From: Candidatus Woesearchaeota archaeon
Lineage (GTDB): Archaea; Nanobdellota; Nanobdellia; Woesearchaeales; JAIPIC01
Direction: 5' to 3'
Length of the DNA: 51,454 nt
Assembly (NCBI GenBank): GCA_021734865.1
Contig: JAIPIC010000005.1
Span: 1 to 51,454, forward strand
Shown here: positions 43,716 through 51,454 of the stretch, piece after piece
Layout of the letters: each line of letters begins with the position of its first letter
Position numbering within the stretch: the stretch's first letter is position 1
Position numbers and translations under genes: made by a program
Notes under the pieces: generated by a model
Database searches by the model: none
What the model was told of the DNA's origin: nothing
What the model saw: only the letters and a program-made list of their open reading frames with translations

Positions 43716-44999
43716 ATGGCAGATAAAAAAGAACATGTGAATCTCGTTTTCGTAGGTCATGTAGATCATGGTAAATCAACAACAGTTGGAAGGTTACTTT
43801 TCGACTCAGGAAATATCGAAGAACAGGCTATGCGAAAACTCAAAGAAAAAGCAGAAGAGCTTGGCAAAGGCGGATTTGAGTTCGCATTTGTAATGGACAA
43901 TCTTAAAGAAGAAAGAGAAAGAGGAGTCACTATTGACTTGGCACACAAGAAATTTGAAACAGATAAGTTCTATTTCACAATAATTGACGCGCCTGGCCAC
44001 AAGGACTTCGTTAAGAATATGATTACTGGCGCATCGCAAGCTGATGCAGGCGTACTCGTTGTCGCAGCCAATGACGGTGTCATGGCTCAGACAAAAGAGC
44101 ACGTTTTCCTTTCCAGAACACTTGGAGTTGGACAGTTGATTGTTGCAGTTAACAAAATGGATATGAAGGAATATTCCGAAGAAGTATTCAACAAGACAAA
44201 AGAACAGGTTACAGCTCTTCTTAAATCAGTTGGATACAAACCAGATGAAGTTAAATTTGTACCAATCGCATCACTTCCAGGAGATAATGTTTTCAAAAAA
44301 TCTGAAAACATGAGCTGGTATACAGGACCGACACTGATTGACGCAATCAATGATCTCAAATCGCCTGAAAAACCAACTAATCTTCCGTTAAGACTTCCTA
44401 TCCAGGACGTATACAGTATCCAAGGAATTGGAGTTGTACCTGTTGGTAGAGTTGAAACAGGAGTAATGAAAATCGGTCAAAAGCTTTTCATAACACCTGC
44501 ACGTGAAGGTAAAGGTATTGCTGGTGAATGTAAATCTGTAGAGATGCATCACGAGCAAATGCAACAGGCTGAACCTGGAGATAATGTAGGATTCAACGTC
44601 AGAGGAATTGGTAAAAACGATATCACCAGAGGAGATGTTGTTGGAACACCAGATAGCCCTCCAACAGTTGCTACAGAATTCACAGCTCAGATCGTAGTAC
44701 TTAACCATCCATCCGTCATAACAGTTGGATATACACCTGTCTTCCATATCCATACAGCACAGGTTGCTTGTCAAATAGTGGAAATACAGAAAAAGCTAAA
44801 TCCAGCCACCGGTGAAGTCTTGGAAGAAAATCCTGATTTCATAAAGAACGGAGATGCAGCAATTGTGAAAATTAAGCCAGTTCAGGCTTTGGTTATTGAG
44901 AAGCAGAAAGAAATACCTCAGTTATCTAGGTTTGCTATCAGAGATAGTGGAACAACAGTAGCTGCTGGTATGTGCATCGATCTAACCAAAAAACAATAA
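43716..44999 (+). CDS. tuf: Elongation factor 1-alpha
   Basis: The factor brings aminoacyl-tRNA to the ribosome. Its GTPase domain shows [15 protein letters not shown] (14-28), [33 protein letters not shown] and NKMDM, followed by the two beta-barrel domains with the tRNA-binding surface ([12 protein letters not shown] and the [17 protein letters not shown] strand). At 427 residues it is of usual length. It is followed after 24 nt by S10, the classic archaeal tuf-rpsJ order. A T-rich stretch (TTTTTTATTTTT, 45000-45012) lies between them. Confidence 0.98.
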   Translation: MADKKEHVNLVFVGHVDHGKSTTVGRLLFDSGNIEEQAMRKLKEKAEELGKGGFEFAFVMDNLKEERERGVTIDLAHKKFETDKFYFTIIDAPGHKDFVKNMITGASQADAGVLVVAANDGVMAQTKEHVFLSRTLGVGQLIVAVNKMDMKEYSEEVFNKTKEQVTALLKSVGYKPDEVKFVPIASLPGDNVFKKSENMSWYTGPTLIDAINDLKSPEKPTNLPLRLPIQDVYSIQGIGVVPVGRVETGVMKIGQKLFITPAREGKGIAGECKSVEMHHEQMQQAEPGDNVGFNVRGIGKNDITRGDVVGTPDSPPTVATEFTAQIVVLNHPSVITVGYTPVFHIHTAQVACQIVEIQKKLNPATGEVLEENPDFIKNGDAAIVKIKPVQALVIEKQKEIPQLSRFAIRDSGTTVAAGMCIDLTKKQ

Positions 45000-45023
45000 T
45001 TTTTTTATTTTTGAGGAAGTGAA

Positions 45024-45332
45024 ATGCAAGCAGCAAGAATAAAGATAGCCAGTGTTGACATTGGTAAAGTGAACGAAGTATGCACTTATATTAAAGAGAT
45101 TTCCGAAAAGACAGGAGTCTACATGAAAGGGCCTATTCCGCTTCCTACAAAAAGATTGCGAGTGACTACACGAAAGAGTCCAGATGGTGAAGGATCAGCG
45201 ACCTGGGAAAGATATGAGATGAGAATCCATAAAAGGCTTATTGATCTTGGAATTGATGAGCGTGCTCTTAGGATGGTCATGCGGGTTCCAATTCCAGAAG
45301 GACTAAACATTGAGATTGAGATGATTGAATAG
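45024..45332 (+). CDS. rps10: Ribosomal protein S10
   Basis: The 102-residue protein has the S10 pattern: [63 protein letters not shown], and [17 protein letters not shown]. It is a small-subunit head protein. GAGGAAG at 45014-45020 is its ribosome site. The S10 gene behind EF-1alpha and in front of a tRNA is a very common archaeal arrangement. Confidence 0.98.
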   Translation: MQAARIKIASVDIGKVNEVCTYIKEISEKTGVYMKGPIPLPTKRLRVTTRKSPDGEGSATWERYEMRIHKRLIDLGIDERALRMVMRVPIPEGLNIEIEMIE

Positions 45333-45353
45333 ATCACTCTTTTTTTCTTATTA
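45333..45353 (+). terminator. T-run terminator after S10
   Basis: ATCACTCTTTTTTTCTTATT directly follows the stop codon at 45332 and precedes the separate tRNA promoter, so the translation-factor operon probably ends here. Confidence 0.55.
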
Positions 45354-45365
45354 TATTCTTACAAC

Positions 45366-45378
45366 AATATTTATAAAC
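45366..45378 (+). promoter_or_regulatory. TATA box of the tRNA-Ser gene
   Basis: AATATTTATAAAC lies about 30 nt before the tRNA 5' end at 45403, the usual distance for archaeal tRNA genes. Confidence 0.55.
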
Positions 45379-45402
45379 ACTTTAGTATCTCTAATTTTGA
45401 AA

Positions 45403-45546
45403 GCCGGGATCGCATAATCTGGTACATTGAGCAGTAAATGGCTCAGTGCAGACAATTGCGCAAGCCTGGAAACAGATCCGGTTATTCTGATAAACCTGTG
45501 AGCTTGTTTCCTCCGGGATATCTGGGTTCAAATCCCAGTCCCGGCG
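45403..45546 (+). tRNA. tRNA-Ser(GGA) with two apparent introns
   Basis: Acceptor GCCGGGA (45403-45409) pairs with TCCCGGC (45539-45545) and G follows as discriminator, typical of serine. The T-arm is CTGGG-TTCAAAT-CCCAG. Anticodon stem CAAGC (45461-45465) pairs with GCTTG (45502-45506) only when 29 nt (45472-45500) are removed after A37. The loop then reads C-T-GGA-A-A, anticodon GGA (45468-45470), Ser. A 15-nt variable arm with TTCC/GGGA follows, class II as in Ser. The D-arm closes (GCA/TGC) only if about 28 nt (45425-45452, ambiguous by 2 nt) are also removed; these fold as an 8-bp hairpin. The mature length would be 87 nt, normal for Ser. Intron borders are inferred by fit, not shown. 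Confidence 0.8.
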
Positions 45547-45723
45547 TTTATATTTTCTACGTTGGATTAAGCTTTGCTTATATCCAACCGACGTTAGGTG
45601 TCGACCGCTATCAGTCGTTTCATTCCCGGCGTTTATATTTTCTACGTTGGATTAAGCTTTGCTTATATCCAACCGACGTTAGGTGTCGACCGCTATCAGT
45701 CGTTTCATTTCCGGCGTTTATAT
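45540..45723 (+). repeat. Two perfect 85-bp tandem repeats and a partial third, starting inside the tRNA 3' end
   Basis: Copies lie at 45540-45624 and 45625-45709, identical by eye; a third begins at 45710 and fails after about 14 nt. Each copy begins CCCGGCG, the last bases of the tRNA gene, so the first copy overlaps tRNA and the second repeats that end. Inside each copy, GTTGGATTAAGC and GCTTATATCCAAC form a stem-loop and CGAC...GTCG a smaller one. ORFs crossing this region are just the repeat read through. A transcript of unknown role, a duplication at a tRNA att-type site, or a slippage product are possible. Confidence 0.8.
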
Positions 45724-46256
45724 GTTCACATCCCGGAAAATAAATTTAAGAACACAGTCGGTGGAAATCAAGAATCGTGCCTATAAAGATGTGAGGCGAA
45801 ATGAAGTTCATTCTTCTCATTGGGATTTGAACTTTGTTGTTTTGTATTTGAACATCTTCGGAATCCAAGATTTCTTGATATTCTCGCTACGCTCGCATGA
45901 ATCCTATGTGGTTTATTTCTTAGATTTAAACATATATTTGAATGTGTGTGGGTAAGAATTTGGCTTTGATTGGATCATTTGTTGATATGATCATCTAATA
46001 TGGGGAGGGTTATATACTTCAAAATACATATTATGGTTATTAGGTATGTTTAATGGGGGAAATACATCGATTGAAATTTTATTTTGATATGTGGATTTGT
46101 AAGATAAAGTAATTTATATTGAGTTTAATAAGTACCAATTGCAGTTTTAATGAACTCAACTGAAATGTTTTTCTTATTCGACGATACACGCAGAAAGATT
46201 TATTAAGTTATAATTCAGTTAATACCATTTGTATAGTAGTTGATAGGCTATTTACA
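45724..46256. other. Intergenic stretch without a recognisable gene
   Basis: About 530 nt of AT-rich DNA hold no supported CDS. The short plus-strand ORF at 45683-45955 starts within the repeat and has no motif. A GGGATTTGAAC at 45831-45841 recalls, on the minus strand, a tRNA T-loop but no matching arms are found. TTATATAC at 46012-46019 and other T/A boxes occur, without a clear gene after them. The next gene starts at 46257. Confidence 0.5.
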
Positions 46257-47309
46257 ATGGAATTAAAAAAAAGACGTATACTGATTTTCTTATTTGTAGT
46301 AATATCACTCTTGTCTTCAGTCCATGCTGCACCAGGTCCTTCTGATGTACTTCAGACTTTCTTTGATGTCATGAGCAATCAAAATATGGTGGATTTCCTA
46401 ACAATTCTGTTCATGTTCACATTGATTCTTGGCATAGTATACGCTGCAGCCAAATATGCAAAACTCTTTGAGGGAAATAATAAAGCCAGAAAAGGTTTTG
46501 GAGTCGCATTCTCAGGAATAGCGACACTTGGTCTTTTCTTTGGTGCAGGAGTCACTACTCGTACGATGGTAGAACGCATCCTCGGCGCATTCTTCCCGGC
46601 TGGAATATTTTTTATCGCTGCAATACTAGGTATCTTAACCTATAATCTTTTTGACAGATCTACATGGTGCATACAAGTTGGAGCTGGTCTTATATCATTT
46701 GGAATGGCATTTTTGGTTTATGGATCAATATTGAATGTCAGATGGACAAAATCTATTGGAACAGTTGCGATGGTCTTTGGAGGCATCATGCTATTGGTTT
46801 GTGCATTTAGAAATCGAGAACCAGATGTACCCGCACCACCTCCTCCTCCAGTTCCGCCCATACCTCCAAATCCACCAGGCCCCGGTCCTGGTCCCGGCCC
46901 AACACCCCCTACTCCACTGGATATTAGCACACAATTGACAAACCTAAACAATGCTCTGACAAATTATAGGACACAATTTGCGCAGTTCCAGATGTATGCA
47001 AACGATATTCTGCAGACTCATCATGATCATATAAACAGCTTAGGTGGATACGGACCACCACTCCCACCAGTTAGTCCAGATCAACTGAATAGAATGTATA
47101 ACTCTGCGCAACAACTGGCCAATACAGCAAATACACTTGATTCAATTGTGTATCATGTACAGAATCATCCGGAATATGCAAACATCATTCCTGCTCAATT
47201 GGCTACGTTTGCTACCTACGTAACAGATATTGCAACAGAATATGCTAATTTTAGTGCTTTTGATGCAGATTTTTGGACAAGATATCATAATGGAGACCCA
47301 CCAGCATGA
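46257..47309 (+). CDS. Signal-peptide membrane protein with Pro/Gly-rich linker
   Basis: A signal peptide is likely (residues 1-25, ending VHA-AP). Four hydrophobic helices follow, near 43-64, 84-100, 110-130 and 140-182. Then comes a Pro-rich stretch, VPAPPPPPVPPIPPNPPGP and a Gly-Pro run (195-220), typical of a flexible spacer. The last 125 residues are helical and polar (TNLNNALTNYRTQFAQF). The stop overlaps the start of the next gene by 4 nt (ATGA), so it is translated together with the GT4 fusion protein. The layout suggests a membrane base with a spacer and an exposed or cytosolic helical tail. Family not recognised. Confidence 0.75.
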   Translation: MELKKRRILIFLFVVISLLSSVHAAPGPSDVLQTFFDVMSNQNMVDFLTILFMFTLILGIVYAAAKYAKLFEGNNKARKGFGVAFSGIATLGLFFGAGVTTRTMVERILGAFFPAGIFFIAAILGILTYNLFDRSTWCIQVGAGLISFGMAFLVYGSILNVRWTKSIGTVAMVFGGIMLLVCAFRNREPDVPAPPPPPVPPIPPNPPGPGPGPGPTPPTPLDISTQLTNLNNALTNYRTQFAQFQMYANDILQTHHDHINSLGGYGPPLPPVSPDQLNRMYNSAQQLANTANTLDSIVYHVQNHPEYANIIPAQLATFATYVTDIATEYANFSAFDADFWTRYHNGDPPA

Positions 47310-50300
47310 AAGACCATGACCCAATGATGAAAGAGAACGAAGAGAAGATAAGAAGCTCGTTCAACGTATTAAAGATGAGTGATCGATTCAACAGAATGAT
47401 TGATACTCTTAATACATTGCTGCATAGGATTGGTGACCCAAAGAGGGCAAAAAAGATTGAAAAAATATTAGCGAGATTAAAAGTCGCAAATAGACACTCA
47501 AAATATGTGTCCAACGATGAAAATCATACAACTCTTAAGAAGGAACTGGATAGTGAATTCCAAAATCAGAAAGATGAATATGATGCTTTAAGAAAAGAAT
47601 TCAACTTCCTGCATACAACATCAACTCAATTAAAATCATATATCAAATATTTGTCTCATGAGGATAATAAATTAGATACTAGCAGAGGATTCTTTTGGCA
47701 TAATAAAAAGACAGATAATTGTCCAATACTGTATAATCTTAACAGGATATATTTCAGATCTTATCAATTGATAGTTAGATTAAAGCAAGTATATACAGAA
47801 CATGACGAATTAGTAACATTACTCAGTAACTTTATCCGAGTGATGGATACTAATTTGGAAGTTATTAAGAGGTATGTAGAAAAGTCACATTTGATTGGGC
47901 AACAAGATTTACATAATGATGATATCGCATTTCTTGAAGATTTAGATGTTGTAGGAAAAATACAGAAGATGTTTAATGACAGCGTTATTGAATTTAACAA
48001 GATCCATGATGATTATGTCGTCAAAATGATCTCTCGTATAACTGAAACATTGCGTGTGAAATACAATGAGATTAAACTAACATTAGAGGAACTGGAAAGG
48101 GATAATGACCTGGAAAAAGCTAAGAAACATAAACAAGCATCTGAACTGATTTTTGGTAAGAAGAAAAACATCCTGATATTAACAATACCCTTCCATATCA
48201 AATCAGGAGTAATAACTAATAACCGGATGATTCTAAGAAATATTAATCAACACAAATATAACGTCTATGTGATCACACATTGGTTCAATGATTATTCATT
48301 CTTTGACAGGTTTGCAAATGATACAGTAAACGTATCTACCTCTCCATATAACCTTCATGATATAAACGAAAAAAAGCTGTATATGAAATACAGTATCGAG
48401 AGAGTGCTCTTAGAACTGAAGGAGAATTACTTATTTGTTCCAGATGTTGTACATCTCCACACCCATACTTATGAAATTGATGGTACATTAGACATAATTA
48501 AGGATACACTTGGAAATCCACCAATAGTATACACTGTTCATCAGTTGGTTCCTTATAAACCATTGGAAGAACAGACTCAACTGGATATTCTAAATGGTAG
48601 AGTTGAGCCAGAACAGCTACAGCAAATTATGGACAGTCATTATACAGATAAGAAAATGGGTCAAAAAGGAGCATTACAGAAGGCGGATTATGCGATTACG
48701 ATAAGTGAGACACACAAAACAGCATTACTAAAATTCTTTCCTGAGTATCATAATAAAGTATTAACTATCCCTAATTCTACAGATATTTATAAGCACGCAG
48801 TGGGTCTAGAAGCAGAAATTAAGAGAATCAGAAATCATATAGGAAAAGACAAAATTGTACTCTTACATGTTGGACGGGTTGAAGCTCAGAAGAGACCAGA
48901 CATATTACTCCAAGGTTTTAATAAAATTTGTGAGCGCTACGAAAATGTAGTACTCCAGATGGTGGGTGTTGGTGGAGGCGATAAATCTAAAATTATGAAA
49001 GAGCTTATAGATGAATTTGGTCTGGATTCAAGGCATTCAGACAAAATTGAACTGGTTGAATGGGTAAAAAGGGACATTTTGCCAGCTTATTACATGGCAG
49101 CCGATATATTGGTTTATCCATTGGTAGAGTTTGATTTATATTCATGTGCGGCTCTTGAAGCATTGTCACTTGGAACTCCTGTAATTACATGTAAAGGAGA
49201 ATATTCAATCTTTGGAAACGCAACAACTGCAGAAAACATGGCTCATGCATTTGAAAATTATTTGAAAGATAAGGAATCAATAAAAAAACATTATGAGAAA
49301 ATAAAAGAAGAAATTAGGGGCAAATTTTCAGTTCATAATTTCATTAATAACCATGAAGAGGTGTATGATGCACTTATAGAGCATCGATCTCCGAGAATTA
49401 AACAGCAAGAATCTCTCATTCATCCCTTTCAGGAGCCTAAAGAATTCAGGAAGAAGAAAAGCCTTGAACCGGAACTCACCCACCCCTGGAATAAGGATAT
49501 TTTACCAACTTTTGATGGAAATCTTAATGAAGTGCCACAAATAATTGAAGAATTAGATAAGATTGGGATTGAGAACTATAGATTTTATATTATGTGCCAT
49601 TGGTTCTTTGACAGAAAGATACTTGAAGAGATGGGGTGTGAATTCTCGAAAATGGATGAAACATCAAATGTTCCAGTCAAGTGTAACAAACCCGAATATA
49701 TTGGAAATTGGATGAAATGGTTTGAAGAAAAGGCAAACGGACAAAACCTTGATGCATACATATATTCATTAATAAAAGACGAAATAAAACAAAATGCAGA
49801 ATGGATTGTTGAATATTTTAAGAGTAAGTATAAAGGCACGTATGATGAAGAGCTTTCTAAGAAATTTGGTTTCCATACAACAATATTGCATCCACCTACA
49901 GAGCACCCTCAGCATATATCTAATTACTCTAAAGAAGAAATGATACTTAATGAACTTCAATTCTTTGAATACTTGATGAAGTTAGTGTTTAAAGTAAATT
50001 CATATAAGGTCCTATATGGACGTACTCCTGGCGGTGGTGGCTTTTTGTATGGAGATGATGACATAACCCAAACCAAGTCAAAGAGACTGCAGGGTATTGC
50101 TCGGGGATATAATGAGCATTTCAAATGGCGAGTCTGGAGACTGGCAGTAAATACTGAAATTATTCCAAAAGAAAGAGCACAAATTGCTAACAACTATAGA
50201 CACAAGAAAGTCAGAGCAACATGGTGGGATACTGATCCTTGTGAAATCCTGATGCATACGTATGTATTTAATTCTCCAGAAAAGTTTAATAAATTTAAAG

Positions 50301-50338
50301 AGTTTGTCACAGAAATGGATCAAATTACAGAGAATTAA
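47306..50338 (+). CDS. Three-part protein: coiled-coil, GT4 glycosyltransferase and unknown C-terminal domain
   Basis: Residues 1-285 are helical and charged (coiled-coil). From about 288 (KKNILILTIPF) to 660 is a GT-B glycosyltransferase of family GT4: VVHLHTHTYEIDG, VYTVHQLV, ISETHKTALL, LHVGRVEAQKRPDILLQGF and the donor-binding segment VEFDLYSCAALEALSLGTPV with E, the usual EX7E-like site. Residues about 725-1010 form a further domain with W and H pairs (IMCHWFFDRK, ATWWDTDPC) that I do not recognise. No membrane helix is seen. It is coupled to the Pro-rich membrane protein, which may hold it at the membrane. A role in building a surface glycan is inferred; substrate unknown. Confidence 0.85.
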   Translation: MKDHDPMMKENEEKIRSSFNVLKMSDRFNRMIDTLNTLLHRIGDPKRAKKIEKILARLKVANRHSKYVSNDENHTTLKKELDSEFQNQKDEYDALRKEFNFLHTTSTQLKSYIKYLSHEDNKLDTSRGFFWHNKKTDNCPILYNLNRIYFRSYQLIVRLKQVYTEHDELVTLLSNFIRVMDTNLEVIKRYVEKSHLIGQQDLHNDDIAFLEDLDVVGKIQKMFNDSVIEFNKIHDDYVVKMISRITETLRVKYNEIKLTLEELERDNDLEKAKKHKQASELIFGKKKNILILTIPFHIKSGVITNNRMILRNINQHKYNVYVITHWFNDYSFFDRFANDTVNVSTSPYNLHDINEKKLYMKYSIERVLLELKENYLFVPDVVHLHTHTYEIDGTLDIIKDTLGNPPIVYTVHQLVPYKPLEEQTQLDILNGRVEPEQLQQIMDSHYTDKKMGQKGALQKADYAITISETHKTALLKFFPEYHNKVLTIPNSTDIYKHAVGLEAEIKRIRNHIGKDKIVLLHVGRVEAQKRPDILLQGFNKICERYENVVLQMVGVGGGDKSKIMKELIDEFGLDSRHSDKIELVEWVKRDILPAYYMAADILVYPLVEFDLYSCAALEALSLGTPVITCKGEYSIFGNATTAENMAHAFENYLKDKESIKKHYEKIKEEIRGKFSVHNFINNHEEVYDALIEHRSPRIKQQESLIHPFQEPKEFRKKKSLEPELTHPWNKDILPTFDGNLNEVPQIIEELDKIGIENYRFYIMCHWFFDRKILEEMGCEFSKMDETSNVPVKCNKPEYIGNWMKWFEEKANGQNLDAYIYSLIKDEIKQNAEWIVEYFKSKYKGTYDEELSKKFGFHTTILHPPTEHPQHISNYSKEEMILNELQFFEYLMKLVFKVNSYKVLYGRTPGGGGFLYGDDDITQTKSKRLQGIARGYNEHFKWRVWRLAVNTEIIPKERAQIANNYRHKKVRATWWDTDPCEILMHTYVFNSPEKFNKFKEFVTEMDQITEN

Positions 50339-51278
50339 TCTTATTCATCATATGTTCTTCAGTGTATTCTTGTGGTAAGTGATTCATTATTGGATTCTGA
50401 TGTGTCAACTTTTTAGCTAGATCATTGATGTCACCAACCTTGAAAGATTCCGCTAAATTTTTGTCAATATATAATTCCCTGAAAACAGGAATATCACTAA
50501 CTAATAAAGGTGTTCCACAGACAATAGCTTCTATACCCACCATATTGAAACAGTCAAGATGTGCAGGTAATACAACAAGTTGAGCTTTACTTATTTCTTC
50601 ATAAATCTCTGATCTGTCGTATATCCAATTTCTTGTAGTATATTCAATCTTATCAAGAAGGGGCTGAATTTCTTTGCCGTATGGAGAATCTATGTCACCG
50701 ATTATTCTTAGACTTTTATTGCTTAACTTGCATGCTTTTATTAAGTCAGTGATCCCTTTTTCTCTTGATATCCTTCCAACATATAAAATATTGTCAGATT
50801 TCTGTATATTATTATAATTTGATTTTATTCCATGATAGACAACCGTGAACTTATTCTTTAGTTGAGGAAAATCACGTATCGCTTTGTTTTTATGGTGATG
50901 TGTGAGAAATACTATTTGGTTACATTTTCTGAATAACTCACTCTGAGCTTCATACTTTTGCTGCATTAATATACTTTGTCCATAATAACATATTTCTTCA
51001 GATATTAGATGATGACAAAAATATATTTTCTTACCATTATATTTATCAATAGGACCGTTAAATACGTTTGAATCCATTATTGAATGAATGTGGAAAATAC
51101 TGGATTTAGAAATGCATGAATTAACACTTAGATTTACGGTACATAAATGTGGTTTCAGTATATTTCTCCTATAAGTAAGGAATGAACTGTTATTAAGCAA
51201 TTTGGAATATCTGTTAATGAATATCCAAATACCGTCCATACTCATGTAATGTCTTTGAGCTGAGATAAGTGTGACCAT
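50325..51278 (-). CDS. GT4-family glycosyltransferase
   Basis: The 317-residue protein shows the C-half of a GT-B fold clearly: ILYVGRISREKGITDLIKAC (donor-binding start), RIIGDIDSPYG, and LDCFNMVGIEAIVCGTPLLVSD (E...G...P segment). Before it, LTHHHKNKAIRDFPQL and FTVVYHGIKSNY are typical acceptor-domain strands. It is shorter than most GT4 enzymes (about 350-400), mainly at the N-terminus. It is convergent with the GT4 fusion gene and overlaps its end by 14 nt. The acceptor is unknown; a polysaccharide or glycoprotein sugar chain is likely. TATA-like AGTATAAATAC lies about 30 nt upstream on the minus strand (51302-51312). Confidence 0.85.
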   Translation of the reverse strand: MVTLISAQRHYMSMDGIWIFINRYSKLLNNSSFLTYRRNILKPHLCTVNLSVNSCISKSSIFHIHSIMDSNVFNGPIDKYNGKKIYFCHHLISEEICYYGQSILMQQKYEAQSELFRKCNQIVFLTHHHKNKAIRDFPQLKNKFTVVYHGIKSNYNNIQKSDNILYVGRISREKGITDLIKACKLSNKSLRIIGDIDSPYGKEIQPLLDKIEYTTRNWIYDRSEIYEEISKAQLVVLPAHLDCFNMVGIEAIVCGTPLLVSDIPVFRELYIDKNLAESFKVGDINDLAKKLTHQNPIMNHLPQEYTEEHMMNKINSL

Positions 51279-51330
51279 TAAAGATTTATAACCCGTATTT
51301 GTATTTATACTTATTTACAGTATCTCCGCT

Positions 51331-51429
51331 AGGAAAATGATTACTCCTAAGTGCTCAGAAAAAAGCACATAGGAGTACATCATGGTTGTTTTTGCTATAA
51401 AACACCATGAAACAAATAATCACTTTCCT
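51331..51429. repeat. Nested palindromic element (three-way-junction fold)
   Basis: An outer inverted repeat AGGAAAATGATTA (51331-51343) and TAATCACTTTCCT (51417-51429), with one mismatch, encloses two hairpins. The first is TACTCCTAAGTGCT with AGCACATAGGAGTA (51342-51377). The second is CATGGTTGTTTT with AAAACACCATG (51381-51409). On the minus strand the outer mismatch becomes a G-U pair, so that RNA would fold better. A transposon end, a structured RNA, or a regulatory leader are possible; the window ends too soon to tell. Confidence 0.7.
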
Positions 51430-51454
51430 AAAAAAAGCTTTTGATTCTCTTGAC
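51407..51454 (+). CDS. Possible start of a CDS cut by the window end
   Basis: Sixteen codons from the ATG at 51407 read MKQIITFLKKAFDSLD and stay open to the edge. The ATG sits in the base of the second hairpin, so on an mRNA it would be hidden. No ribosome site is seen. The palindromes before it recall leaders or ends of mobile elements, and a transposase is one guess, but the text is too short to recognise. Confidence 0.25.
   Translation, partial: MKQIITFLKKAFDSLD

Noticed and set aside
45540-45723. CRISPR array
   Set aside because: Units are contiguous 85-bp copies without variable spacers, and no cas gene is nearby.
45825-45845. Second tRNA on the minus strand
   Set aside because: Only a T-loop-like GTTCAAATCCC is present; no acceptor, D or anticodon arm could be paired around it.
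45438-45955. Three overlapping plus-strand ORFs of 62-101 codons across the tRNA and tandem repeats
   Set aside because: They read through the tRNA and the 85-bp repeats, share the same repeated peptide, and have no ribosome site or family match.

Overview
This is a compact, AT-rich archaeal window. The evidence is archaeal/eukaryote-type: ribosomal proteins L7Ae, S28e, L24e and S10, aEF-2 and aEF-1alpha, aIF1A, the RNase P subunit Rnp4, an Mre11 nuclease, a Dph2 fragment, and TATA boxes about 25 nt upstream of many leaderless start codons. Several membrane proteins begin with a K-(A/G)-Q-(V/I)-S class III signal. Together with many secreted cysteine-rich proteins and small overlapping genes, this suggests a DPANN-type archaeon (Woesearchaeota/Pacearchaeota-like). 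That placement is inference; a purine operon is present, so the genome is not among the most reduced.

Layout. 3-1970 (+): the end of a large secreted protein and a class-III-signal protein broken by an apparent 1-nt frameshift. 1957-7405 (-): purine operon purL-purQ/S/S-purE-purC. 7499-10018: a GNAT acetyltransferase, then a secreted metzincin-like protease paired with a Cys-rich membrane protein. 10047-13532 (-): GT2 glycosyltransferase, membrane-anchored thioredoxin and GT-C glycosyltransferase in one operon. 13593-15612 (-): small membrane and coiled-coil genes and an XRE regulator with a membrane partner. 15746-15938: a 193-bp non-coding MITE with a 9-bp target duplication. 15962-16606 (-): DUF218 protein. 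16773-26279 (+): a second class-III-signal protein followed by a 2500-residue secreted protein. 26317-30227: Mre11, a sugar-nucleotide epimerase, and SppA with two small membrane proteins. 30345-30704: aIF1A. 30743-37190 (-): a coiled-coil protein, a third class-III-signal protein, a 948-residue secreted protein and a beta-helix protein. 37277-39868: Rnp4, a truncated dph2, a DHH phosphoesterase and a membrane protein. 40081-45332 (+): L7Ae, S28e, L24e, Ndk, EF-2, EF-1alpha, S10. 45403-45546: a tRNA-Ser(GGA) that folds properly only if two introns are removed, followed by 85-bp tandem repeats starting inside the tRNA 3' end. 46257-51278: a Pro-rich membrane protein, a three-part GT4 protein and a second GT4 glycosyltransferase. 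51331-51429: a nested palindromic element at the right edge.

The main theme beside translation and purine synthesis is the cell surface. Three loci carry a class-III-signal protein with two conserved cysteines next to very large secreted proteins, and two of these loci appear to be paralogous gene pairs. Glycosyltransferases, a thioredoxin, a secreted protease and SppA could build, oxidise, glycosylate and turn over such a surface layer. This is the best candidate here for an undescribed system.
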